Below, one piece after another: positions 1 to 8,110 of a DNA stretch of 64,000 nucleotides. The stretch covers positions 1 to 64,000 of the forward strand of contig SVDY01000007.1 in assembly GCA_015057665.1 (NCBI GenBank), written 5' to 3'. The first letter of the stretch is position 1, and each line of letters begins with the position of its first letter. This DNA is from Lachnospiraceae bacterium. GTDB taxonomy: Bacteria > Bacillota > Clostridia > Lachnospirales > Lachnospiraceae. The notes beneath the pieces are model-generated. The model searched no databases, was not told the DNA's origin, and saw only the letters and a program-made list of their open reading frames with translations. The position numbers and the translations under genes were made by a program.

Positions 1-3000
1 TCAGCATGAAGTTCCTGTAAAGATTTTACTTCACTGTTGCCGTTCTTCTTCACATCAGCGATACCCTTTGCTGTAGCAAGAGCTGCTGCGATAGTTGTCA
101 TATAAGGCACTTTCGCTTTGATAGCAGCTTTTCTTAAGTAACTGTCATCGTTTACACTGTCTTTGCCAATAGGAGAGTTGATGATTAAGTCGATTTTGCC
201 GTTTAAGATAAGGTCGAGTACGTTTGGACGATGTTTTTCGTAGAGTTTGTAAACTCTTTCTGCAGGAATACCGGCTTCGTTAATGATAGAGCATGTATTC
301 TTTGTAGCCACAATCTTAAATCCTGCTTCGTGGAAATCCTTTGCAACTTCAATTACTTCTGCTTTATCCTTGCGGTTAACAGCAATAAGAACAGTTCCTT
401 CAAGTGGAAGTTTGGATTGTGTTGCTTCCTGGGCTTTGAAGAATGCTTCGCCGTAGGAAGAGGAGAGACCGAGTACTTCACCTGTAGAACGCATCTCAGG
501 TCCTAAGATTGGGTCTACTTCCTGGAACATGTTGAATGGGAATACCGCTTCTTTTACACCGTAGTTTGGAATTACCTGTTCTTTTAATGCAGGAACAGGG
601 GATGGATTTCCGGTAAGTTCGGATGTGATGATCTCTGTTGCAAGAGGTACCATACGGATGTTACATACTTTGGATACTAAAGGAACTGTACGGGATGCAC
701 GTGGGTTTGCTTCTAATACATATACTTTATCGTTTTCGATAGCGTACTGCATGTTCATAAGACCTTTAACGCCCATCTCTTCAGCAATCTTTCTTGTGTA
801 TTCTTTAATTGTCTTTACGTTATCTTCGGAAATGTGAACGGAAGGAAGGATACAAGCGGAGTCACCGGAGTGAACGCCGGCTAATTCGATATGTTCCATA
901 ACAGCAGGAACGAATGCGTGTGTTCCGTCACTGATTGCATCTGCTTCACATTCTAATGCGTGATTTAAGAAACGGTCGATGAGGATTGGTCTGTCAGGTG
1001 TTACACCAACAGCTGCGTTCATATACTGTGTAAGAGCTTCTTCGTCATATACAACTTCCATACCGCGTCCGCCAAGTACATAGGAAGGACGAACCATAAC
1101 AGGATAGCCGATTGTGTTGGCAATCTCAATGGCTTCTGCTACATTAACTGCCATTCCGGATTCTGGCATTGGAATTTCAAGTTTATCCATCATTTCACGG
1201 AATAAGTCACGGTCTTCTGCAAGGTCAATGACTGCAGGAGATGTTCCAAGAATCTTAACACCGTTCTTTTCAAGGTCAGCTGCTAAGTTAAGTGGTGTCT
1301 GGCCGCCGAACTGAGCGATAACGCCGACTGGTTTTTCTTTTTTGTAAATACTTAAGACATCTTCTAATGTAAGAGGTTCGAAGTATAATTTGTCAGATGT
1401 ATCGTAGTCTGTAGATACTGTTTCAGGGTTACAGTTTACGATGATTGTCTCAAAACCGAGTTTTTTAAGAGCTAAAGCAGCATGTACGCAACAGTAGTCA
1501 AATTCGATACCCTGACCGATTCTGTTAGGGCCGCCGCCAAGGATCATTACCTTAGGTTTGTCAGATACAGGTGCTTTGTCTTCTGCATTGTATGTGGAGT
1601 AATAATATGCTTTGTCTTCTGTACCGCTTACGTGTACGCCGTGCCATGCTTCTTCTACGCCAAGCTCGATACGTCTGTTACGGATATCAGCTTCCGGAAT
1701 TTCAAGAATCTGGCTTAAATATTTGTCGGAGAAACCATTCTTCTTAGCAGATGTTAAAGCTTCATCAGAAGGAAGTGTGCCTTTGTTTAAAGCTAAAGAT
1801 TCTTCTTCTTCCACTAATTCTTTCATCTGTTCGATGAAGTAGTGTTTTACTTTTGTGATGTCATGAATTTCATCTACAGTTGCGCCTTTACGAAGAGCTT
1901 CGTACATAAGGAAGTGGCGTTCACTGGATGCAGTAATAAGACGAGTTAATAATTCGTCTTTTGTAAGGCTGTTGAAATCCTTCGCATATCCAAGACCATA
2001 ACGGCCTGTTTCTAAGCTTCGGATCGCTTTCTGGAAAGCTTCTTTGTATGTCTTACCAATACTCATAACTTCGCCGACAGCACGCATCTGTGTGCCAAGT
2101 TTGTCTTCTACGCCTTTGAATTTTTCAAATGCCCAGCGTGCAAACTTGATTACAATATAATCTCCATCTGGAACGTACTTGTCTAATGTTCCGTATTTGC
2201 CGCATGGAATGTCTTTTAATGTAAGACCGCATGCTAATAATGCAGATACAAATGCGATTGGGAAACCGGTTGCTTTGGAAGCAAGAGCGGAGGAACGGGA
2301 AGTACGTGGGTTGATCTCGATAACAATGATTCTGTCAGATACAGGATCATGAGCAAACTGTACGTTTGTACCGCCGATAACGCCTACAGAGTCAACAATT
2401 TTGAAAGCCTGTTCTTTTAATCTTGCCTGGCATTCTTTGGAGATTGTAAGCATAGGAGCGGAACAGAAGGAGTCGCCTGTGTGAACGCCTAATGGGTCAA
2501 TATTTTCAATGAAACATACGGAAATCATGTTACCGTCTGCGTCACGAACAACTTCTACTTCTAATTCTTCCCAGCCTAAGATGGATTCTTCAACGAGAAC
2601 CTGTCCTACTAAGCTGGCCTGAAGACCACGGGCACATACTGTCTTTAATTCGTCTTTATTATAAACAAGACCGCCGCCTTCGCCGCCCATTGTATATGCT
2701 GGACGTAAAACAACAGGGTAGTTTAATTTATCAGCGATAGCAAGAGCTTCTTCTACTGTATAAGCTACTTCACTTCGTGCCATCTCGATTCCAAGAGCAT
2801 CCATGGCTTTCTTGAATTCGATACGGTCTTCCCCGCGTTCGATTGCGTCGATCTGTACACCGATTACCTGAACATTATATTTATCTAAAATACCTTCTTT
2901 GTAAAGTTCGGAACTTAAGTTAAGAGCAGACTGTCCGCCTAAGTTAGGAAGGAGCGCATCTGGTCTTTCTTTCGCGATAATTGCTTCAAGACGTTCTACA

Positions 3001-3209
3001 TTTAATGGTTCAATATAAGTTACATCAGCTGTTTCAGGGTCAGTCATGATGGTAGCAGGGTTGGAGTTTACTAATACGATTTCGTATCCGAGACCACGGA
3101 GAGCTTTACAAGCCTGTGTTCCGGAGTAGTCAAACTCACATGCCTGTCCAATGATGATAGGACCAGAGCCAATGATCATAATTTTATTAATGTCAGTTCT
3201 TTTTGGCAT
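1..3209 (-). CDS. carB: Carbamoyl-phosphate synthase large subunit (3' end cut by window edge)
   Basis: The minus strand reads open from an ATG at 3209 to the window edge, about 1069 codons; the family is about 1070 residues, so only the last few residues are missing. The start MPKRTDINKIMIIGSGPI is the typical CarB N-terminus, followed by the ATP-grasp region with SNPATIMTDP. The enzyme builds carbamoyl phosphate from bicarbonate, ATP and glutamine-derived ammonia for pyrimidines and arginine. The start is fixed by AAGGAGG about 8 bases upstream. The small subunit gene carA usually lies directly upstream in an operon, but here the upstream neighbour is a divergent DUF5662 gene and carB has its own promoter. 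carA may lie downstream outside the window or elsewhere. Confidence 0.97.
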   Translation of the reverse strand, partial: MPKRTDINKIMIIGSGPIIIGQACEFDYSGTQACKALRGLGYEIVLVNSNPATIMTDPETADVTYIEPLNVERLEAIIAKERPDALLPNLGGQSALNLSSELYKEGILDKYNVQVIGVQIDAIERGEDRIEFKKAMDALGIEMARSEVAYTVEEALAIADKLNYPVVLRPAYTMGGEGGGLVYNKDELKTVCARGLQASLVGQVLVEESILGWEELEVEVVRDADGNMISVCFIENIDPLGVHTGDSFCSAPMLTISKECQARLKEQAFKIVDSVGVIGGTNVQFAHDPVSDRIIVIEINPRTSRSSALASKATGFPIAFVSALLACGLTLKDIPCGKYGTLDKYVPDGDYIVIKFARWAFEKFKGVEDKLGTQMRAVGEVMSIGKTYKEAFQKAIRSLETGRYGLGYAKDFNSLTKDELLTRLITASSERHFLMYEALRKGATVDEIHDITKVKHYFIEQMKELVEEEESLALNKGTLPSDEALTSAKKNGFSDKYLSQILEIPEADIRNRRIELGVEEAWHGVHVSGTEDKAYYYSTYNAEDKAPVSDKPKVMILGGGPNRIGQGIEFDYCCVHAALALKKLGFETIIVNCNPETVSTDYDTSDKLYFEPLTLEDVLSIYKKEKPVGVIAQFGGQTPLNLAADLEKNGVKILGTSPAVIDLAEDRDLFREMMDKLEIPMPESGMAVNVAEAIEIANTIGYPVMVRPSYVLGGRGMEVVYDEEALTQYMNAAVGVTPDRPILIDRFLNHALECEADAISDGTHAFVPAVMEHIELAGVHSGDSACILPSVHISEDNVKTIKEYTRKIAEEMGVKGLMNMQYAIENDKVYVLEANPRASRTVPLVSKVCNIRMVPLATEIITSELTGNPSPVPALKEQVIPNYGVKEAVFPFNMFQEVDPILGPEMRSTGEVLGLSSSYGEAFFKAQEATQSKLPLEGTVLIAVNRKDKAEVIEVAKDFHEAGFKIVATKNTCSIINEAGIPAERVYKLYEKHRPNVLDLILNGKIDLIINSPIGKDSVNDDSYLRKAAIKAKVPYMTTIAAALATAKGIADVKKNGNSEVKSLQELHA

Positions 3210-3272
3210 AATTCAAATTCCTCCTTATTATTAGCGGGCACTAGACCATTCTGCACCCACATTATCATTACT

Positions 3273-3301
3273 ATTATAGACACAATTAGGGAAAAGTACA
3301 A
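3273..3301 (-). promoter_or_regulatory. Sigma-A promoter of carB
   Basis: On the minus strand TTGTAC (3301-3296) and TATAAT (3278-3273) are separated by exactly 17 bases. The predicted start leaves a leader of roughly 55-60 bases before the ATG at 3209. No PyrR-type leader or attenuator is evident. Confidence 0.75.
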
Positions 3302-3473
3302 GAACTTTTGAATTTTCGTAAAAAAGAATGGTATTGTAATAAATTTGTCGACAGATTATAATATCAGAAAGAGAAGTTTTACGGTTTTGTATTTACACAA
3401 TCAAATACAGTAAATGCAAATAGGTTGAATAAAATAAGATAGGTAACATATAGTGTGATACAGGAGGAAAGAG

Positions 3474-4022
3474 ATGAACCGTCTTTGGGGACATTTTAAA
3501 ACAATCACAAAACATAAAATATATGTAACAATAGGATGCTTCCGCATTGGCCTTTACAAACAGGGACTGTTACATGATTTATCCAAATATTCCCCGGTTG
3601 AATTTTTAGCCGGCGTGAAATACTATCAGGGATACAGAAGCCCGATCAATCAGGAAAAAGAAGAAAAAGGATATTCCCTTGGCTGGCTTCATCATAAAGG
3701 AAGAAACAGACATCATTTTGAATACTGGATTGACATGAGCGCCAATCCAAAGGAAGGTCTGATTGGTGTGAAGATGCCCCGCCGTTATCTGGCAGAGATG
3801 GTCATTGACCGTGTTTGTGCATCAAAAATTTATAAAGGGAAAGATTTCAAGCCGGAAGATCCGCTTCTTTATTTTCTGGGAGGAAAGAAACATTGCCTTA
3901 TGCATGAAAGAACAGCGCAGGTGCTGGAGAAGATTCTTACCATGTACCGGGATAAAGGAGAAAGATATACATTTCGATACATCAAGAATGTGTTTTTAAA
4001 GGATCCGGACAGGGATTATTAA
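3474..4022 (+). CDS. DUF5662 family protein
   Basis: Protein of 182 residues with AGGAGG 5 bases before the ATG. It matches my memory of the DUF5662 family, common in Lachnospiraceae and of unknown function. It contains an HD-like pattern: HDLSKYSPVEF at residues 34-44 and a second cluster of histidines (HHKGRNRHHFEYW) around residues 73-85. These suggest a metal-binding helical fold, but no activity can be stated. It stands alone, divergent from carB, and is followed by the promoter of a small RNA. No signal peptide or membrane segment is seen. The family call rests on recognition, not a search. Confidence 0.8.
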   Translation: MNRLWGHFKTITKHKIYVTIGCFRIGLYKQGLLHDLSKYSPVEFLAGVKYYQGYRSPINQEKEEKGYSLGWLHHKGRNRHHFEYWIDMSANPKEGLIGVKMPRRYLAEMVIDRVCASKIYKGKDFKPEDPLLYFLGGKKHCLMHERTAQVLEKILTMYRDKGERYTFRYIKNVFLKDPDRDY

Positions 4023-4068
4023 AAGCCCTGATTAATAATTTGCTATTAAATTTGGAAGAAATTATGAC

Positions 4069-4097
4069 TTGAAAAAAAGTCGTTTTTAGTCTATAAT
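4069..4097 (+). promoter_or_regulatory. Sigma-A promoter of the 6S-like RNA
   Basis: TTGAAA (4069-4074), a 17-base spacer and a perfect TATAAT (4092-4097). The predicted transcription start near 4104 agrees with the 5' end of the RNA stem. Confidence 0.75.
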
Positions 4098-4103
4098 CAG
4101 TCT

Positions 4104-4300
4104 CAAGGAAGTTAATCTGAAGTGTTCGAAAAACTGCTATTTTGAACCTACATTTTATTCAAGGGAATCCGATATCCGCTTGAGGAATGTCAAGCCCCAT
4201 CTATATGATAAGGGGAAGACAGGAAAAAGCATGAGGACACCCACCTAGCTTAGCTAGGCGTCAAAATCGCAGGGAACGGCACATTCGGAGGCTTACGTAA
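4104..4300 (+). ncRNA. ssrS: Probable 6S RNA
   Basis: About 195 bases between a strong promoter and a terminator, with no convincing reading frame. The two ends pair: the AAG, TCT and GAA-TGT segments near 4109-4125 are complementary to ACATTC, GGA and CTT near 4281-4294, as in the long interrupted closing stem of 6S RNA. An internal hairpin (CCTAGCTTAGCTAGG) lies near 4243. The sequence resembles Lachnospiraceae 6S RNAs as I remember them. 6S RNA binds sigma-A RNA polymerase as a promoter mimic in stationary phase. A covariance search would settle the family. Confidence 0.72.
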
Positions 4301-4309
4301 GATGAATGG

Positions 4310-4339
4310 AACCTGTTGCGGGAGCAACAGGTTCTTTTT
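4310..4339 (+). terminator. Terminator after the 6S-like RNA
   Basis: AACCTGTTGC (4310-4319) pairs perfectly with GCAACAGGTT (4324-4333) around a four-base loop and is followed by CTTTTT. Confidence 0.85.
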
Positions 4340-4400
4340 GCATGTGGAAAGGTTTTTACAGGGCTGGGGAGGACGGTTTGAAAGAGCTGCTTTCCAGTGT

Positions 4401-4740
4401 CTGGCGGGTACAGGGAGCAAAAGAGCAAGCCGGCACCCGGGAGCAGGCGGCAATGGCTTGCTTAATGGAGACTGGCGGGTACAGGGAGCAAAAGAGCAAG
4501 CCGGCACCCGGGAATGCAGGAAACTGATGGGTACCCAGGAAAGATTTTGTTGTCTGTAGATTTGTCAGGTGTAAAAATTCTGATTTATGGCTTAAAATCA
4601 GAGCTCTTTGGGTACAGTAGATACATTAATTTGTCAGTAACCGACGACGAGAATATTCAGAAGGTCTGGCGGGTACAGGGAGCAAAAGAGTAAGCCGGTA
4701 CCCGGAAGCAGGCGACAGGGACTTGCTTAATGGAGCAAAA
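4401..4740 (+). repeat. Decayed array of 71-bp intergenic repeats
   Basis: The 42 bases at 4401-4442 recur without change at 4472-4513, so the unit spacing is 71 bases. A third, diverged copy starts at 4666, and a partial fourth follows to about 4800. Each unit contains CTGGCGGGTACAGGGAGC, AAAGAGCAAGCCGG and CTTGCTTAATGGAG. No credible gene covers it: frames open here show no family resemblance and lie over repeats. The rest of 4340-4837 holds a weak CTGATTTA/TAAAATCAG hairpin near 4580 and nothing else recognised. Confidence 0.8.
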
Positions 4741-4837
4741 GAGTTGGCCAGGACCCGGAAGCAGGCGGCAAGGTCTTGCTTTAATGGTAAAAAAGAGCCG
4801 GCGGATACCCAAACGTTCAATTCCAAAACCCAACCCT

Positions 4838-4866
4838 TTGAATTATTACAGTACATGTGGTATGAT
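4838..4866 (+). promoter_or_regulatory. Sigma-A promoter of the molybdopterin oxidoreductase operon
   Basis: TTGAAT (4838-4843), a 17-base spacer, TATGAT (4861-4866). The start codon lies about 40 bases downstream of the predicted transcription start. Confidence 0.65.
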
Positions 4867-4913
4867 AAAATAGTAACTATGTGTCATGTAAACTGAATTG
4901 AAATAGATAAATC

Positions 4914-7118
4914 ATGGATAAAAATAACACTACAAACGAACATATTATTCCAACCATGGGGAGAACCAACTGTGGCGGCCGCTGCCGTCTGCTTATAACA
5001 GAAAAAGATGGAAAGATTATAGACATGAAAGGAGATCCGGCATATCCTGACAAGATGCCATGTATCAGAGGTCTTAATTACCACAAGACTTTTCTTGGTG
5101 CAGATCGTCTGACTACGCCGCTTATACGCATAGGAAAGCGGGGCGAAGGAAAGTTTGAACCGATCAGCTGGAAAGAAGCTGTTGACCTTATAACAAAAGA
5201 GTGGATCCGTATCCGGGATACTTACGGTCCCGCATCCCGCTATGTGAATTACGGCTGGGGCGTGGAAGCACTTATGAACGGAACGAATCTTGCCAAACGT
5301 CTTCTGCGGCCGGACGGAGGACATCTTGATTATTACAATAATTATTCCACAGCCTGTACAAGCTATACAACACCATACCTCTATGGAACGACACAGAGCG
5401 GATCTTCTTTTGATACTTTGATAGATTCCAAACTGATCATCTTATGGGCCCACAACCCGGCAGAGACAAGGTTCGATAACCTGATGTACTGGCTTAGAAA
5501 AGCAAAAAGACAGGGAACAGAAATTATTGTCATTGATCCAAGGCGCAATGCGACGGTGGACGCTCTGGGGGCAGAATGGATCGGAATCAAGCCGACAACA
5601 GACAGTGCTCTTATGGATGCCATGGCATATGTTATTTGGAAAGAAGATCTTTATGACCATGATTTTATAAAAGAAAAATGCATTGGATTTGACCGCTATT
5701 TTGCCTATCTTGATGGAAAGGAACCGGGCAGAGAAGATGAAATTATAAAAAATCCTTTCTGGGCGTCACGCATTACCGGAATTTCAGAAGAAACCATTGA
5801 AAATCTTGCAAGGCGATATGCCCTGGCCAAACCAGCAGCTTTAATGCAGGGTTACGGCGGCCAGCGCCACATGAACGGAGAACAGTTTACAAGAGGCGGC
5901 ATTATGCTTGCCTGCCTGACCGGAAATGTTGGAATTTCAGGAGGCTGGGCATCCGGGGCAGGACAATGCAGTATGGTAGATCTGCCTTCTATGCCGATGC
6001 CTGAAAATCCGGTAAAGGCCAGCATTCCCGTTTTTATGTGGACAGATGCGGTATTAAACGGCCAAAATCAGAAAATTTTTGGAACGGCAGAAGGGCTGAT
6101 TGGTGCTGAAAGACTGGATTGTGGCATTAAAATGCTCATAAATCTGGCAGGAAATATATTGATCAACCAGCACAGTGATATTAACCGGACAAAGAAAATA
6201 CTGGAAGATGAATCTTTCTGCGAATTTATTGTCTGCAGCGATCTTTTTATGACGCCCAGTGCAAAGCATTCTGATCTGGTTCTTCCGGCAACATCTATGC
6301 TGGAAAGCGACAATATTGTCACACCATGGAATCAGGGGGATTTCCTCGGCTTTTGTAATAAAATTGTGGAGCCGGTGGGAGAGAGCCGTTTCGAATTTGA
6401 ATGGCTCTATGAGGTGGCACAGAATCTGGGCCTGGCAGAAGAATTTGCCTGCGGTCATTCAGATTACAATACATGGATGAAAGCAATCTATGAAGATTAC
6501 AGAGAAAAACAGATGCCTTCTTACGAAGAATTGAAAGAAGCAGGTATTTATGTCTTTCCGAATACTCCAAAAGTCATTGCTTTTGAAAAACAGAGAACGG
6601 GGGAAAAAACATTTCCGACACCTTCCGGAAAAGTTGAGATTTACTCCAAAGAATTAGAAGACTTGAACCACCCGGCAATCCCAGCTGTGCCTGGTTACGT
6701 GGAAGCAGAAGAAGGACCTGGAACTTCCCAAAAATATCCCCTTCAGCTCATTGGCTGGCATACTCTTGGACGAGCTCATTCCGTTCATTTTAATAATGAA
6801 GAATTGAAAAAGAAGTATCCACAGCAGCTGTGGATGAATCCGGAAGATGGACAAGCCAGAGGACTTAAAAACGGAGATATGGCAGAAGTGTTCAATGACA
6901 GAGGATGTCTGCTGGTGCCGGTTTTATTAACAGACGAAATCATTCCGGGGGTGACAGCCATTGCACAGGGAGCATGGCATCGGACTGATGAGGACGGAAG
7001 AGATGTGGAGGCATCCATAAATATATTGACGACTCAGAAACCTACACCCCTTGCCAAAGGAAATCCTCAGCACACAAATCTGGTGGAAGTGAGGAAATTT
7101 AATTTTCATTCCCAGTAG
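4914..7118 (+). CDS. DmsA-like molybdopterin oxidoreductase, cytosolic, incomplete FeS cysteine set
   Basis: Protein of 734 residues of the DMSO reductase family. Residues 20-50 hold the N-terminal FeS region (NCGGRC, then MPCIRG), followed by KRGEGKFEPISWKEA typical of DmsA. NYSTACTSYTTPYLYG around 144-159 aligns with the DmsA active-site loop and makes Ser145 the likely Mo ligand. The C-terminal pterin-binding domain (GWHTLGRAHSVHF to KGNPQHTNLVEV) is complete. Two features are odd. There is no twin-arginine signal and no DmsB/DmsC partner, so it appears to be a cytosolic single-subunit enzyme. Of the usual four cluster cysteines only three are seen (C20, C24, C50); the first is replaced by Gly16. 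The ATG at 4914 has only a weak ribosome binding site, but an in-frame stop lies shortly upstream. The substrate is unknown. It precedes a DUF1638 gene. Confidence 0.88.
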   Translation: MDKNNTTNEHIIPTMGRTNCGGRCRLLITEKDGKIIDMKGDPAYPDKMPCIRGLNYHKTFLGADRLTTPLIRIGKRGEGKFEPISWKEAVDLITKEWIRIRDTYGPASRYVNYGWGVEALMNGTNLAKRLLRPDGGHLDYYNNYSTACTSYTTPYLYGTTQSGSSFDTLIDSKLIILWAHNPAETRFDNLMYWLRKAKRQGTEIIVIDPRRNATVDALGAEWIGIKPTTDSALMDAMAYVIWKEDLYDHDFIKEKCIGFDRYFAYLDGKEPGREDEIIKNPFWASRITGISEETIENLARRYALAKPAALMQGYGGQRHMNGEQFTRGGIMLACLTGNVGISGGWASGAGQCSMVDLPSMPMPENPVKASIPVFMWTDAVLNGQNQKIFGTAEGLIGAERLDCGIKMLINLAGNILINQHSDINRTKKILEDESFCEFIVCSDLFMTPSAKHSDLVLPATSMLESDNIVTPWNQGDFLGFCNKIVEPVGESRFEFEWLYEVAQNLGLAEEFACGHSDYNTWMKAIYEDYREKQMPSYEELKEAGIYVFPNTPKVIAFEKQRTGEKTFPTPSGKVEIYSKELEDLNHPAIPAVPGYVEAEEGPGTSQKYPLQLIGWHTLGRAHSVHFNNEELKKKYPQQLWMNPEDGQARGLKNGDMAEVFNDRGCLLVPVLLTDEIIPGVTAIAQGAWHRTDEDGRDVEASINILTTQKPTPLAKGNPQHTNLVEVRKFNFHSQ

Positions 7119-7225
7119 AAAAATCAGAAAGAGGAATCATGTTTATAAAACCGTGGCAGTGAAAAACAGCTTATGGAAAATGGAGAAAAAACAGATTTTA
7201 ACAAAACTGTACAGGAGGAACTAAG

Positions 7226-7846
7226 ATGAAAAACCGAGTAATCATCGCATGCCGCACCTTGGAACGGGAAATTCAGGCAGCTATGAAGGAGACAGGCAAT
7301 TCCTGCCTGGTGTACTATCTTCCTTTAAAATACCATGTGGCACCAAAGGAAATGGCAGTGGAGCTTCAGCGCATCATTGACAGCCTTACCAATGTGGATG
7401 AAATTCTCATCTGCGTGTCCGGTTGTGGAGGCAGTACAAAAGAATTAAAGGCGTCTACATCTAATCTCATTATTCCAAAGACGAGGGACTGTATTGATAT
7501 TCTTTTATCCAATCAGACAGGAAAGATTGACAGAGATAAGAAGGGTATTTTCTTTACGGATAACTGGCTGGAATTCTTTAAGGAATCTCCGATGGCATTT
7601 GATAAGCTGGTAAAAGAGTACGGTAAAGAACAGGCGAAAGAGAAGTTCCGTCAAATCTATAAAGGCTTTGAACATTTTTATATTGTGGATACAGGTGCTT
7701 ACAATGTGGAAGAAGTGAAAGCCCATTTGAAGCCTCTTGTGGACATCTTAGATGGAGAACTTACTGTTGTAAAAGGCCGCTATGAGATTTTAAGAAAGAT
7801 GGTGGCAGGAAAGATCGATCAGGATTTCCGCGTGATCAGGAAATAA
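7226..7846 (+). CDS. DUF1638 domain protein
   Basis: Protein of 206 residues, AGGAGG 8 bases before the ATG, 107 bases after the molybdoenzyme and probably in its operon. The start KNRVIIACRTLEREI, a CVSGCGGSTKEL segment and IIPKTRDCIDILL are the pattern I recognise as DUF1638. Known members often sit near corrinoid-dependent methyltransferase genes in anaerobes, and their function is not established. Conserved Cys and Asp residues (CGGS, RDC) could bind metal or cofactor; this is inference. Pairing with a DmsA-like enzyme suggests a joint role, perhaps in the same catabolic step. No membrane segment is present. Confidence 0.8.
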   Translation: MKNRVIIACRTLEREIQAAMKETGNSCLVYYLPLKYHVAPKEMAVELQRIIDSLTNVDEILICVSGCGGSTKELKASTSNLIIPKTRDCIDILLSNQTGKIDRDKKGIFFTDNWLEFFKESPMAFDKLVKEYGKEQAKEKFRQIYKGFEHFYIVDTGAYNVEEVKAHLKPLVDILDGELTVVKGRYEILRKMVAGKIDQDFRVIRK

Positions 7847-7907
7847 GCCTCTTTTGTCGATGCTTCCTGCAATAAATAATAGAAAAATAGAAAAACAACA
7901 TTTTTAT

Positions 7908-7950
7908 AAGACCAATGTTATGAAAAACAGTCATAGCATTGGTCTTTTCT
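7908..7950 (+). terminator. Terminator of the molybdoenzyme-DUF1638 operon
   Basis: AAGACCAATGTTATGA (7908-7923) pairs with TCATAGCATTGGTCTT (7931-7946) with one mismatch and is followed by a T-rich tail. Confidence 0.85.
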
Positions 7951-7972
7951 GCATATATGAGGTATAGGATAT

Positions 7973-8026
7973 ATCAGCTATGCTGACACGAATCCCGTGC
8001 CAAGTCTTGCGAGCGAGACTTGAATA
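7973..8026 (+). repeat. Intergenic repeat family 1, copy A
   Basis: Contains the family core: AATCCCGTGCCAAGTC followed by GCGAGCGAGACTTGAATA. Related copies are at 21282-21331 and 25081-25134 (both reversed), 58379-58428, and a short form at 63481-63511. It lies between a terminator and the ribosome binding site of the next gene. Confidence 0.75.
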
Positions 8027-8110
8027 ATTTTTACGGACAGCAGCTTTTCATGAAAAGAGCCGGATATGCTTTGCCGGCCGGAGTTATAAATATAAGGAGT
8101 GGAATGTGCA

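Noticed and set aside
3425-3454. TTGAAT-18-TATAGT promoter for the DUF5662 gene
   Set aside because: Transcription would start at the ribosome binding site itself, leaving about 13 bases of leader; not convincing.
4401-4740. CRISPR array
   Set aside because: Only two identical copies, 42-base cores with 29-base gaps that are themselves repeated, and no cas genes.
4250-4856. Several frames of 73-85 codons on both strands over the repeat region
   Set aside because: They overlap the terminator and the 71-bp repeats, have no family resemblance and compete with each other, so they look accidental.
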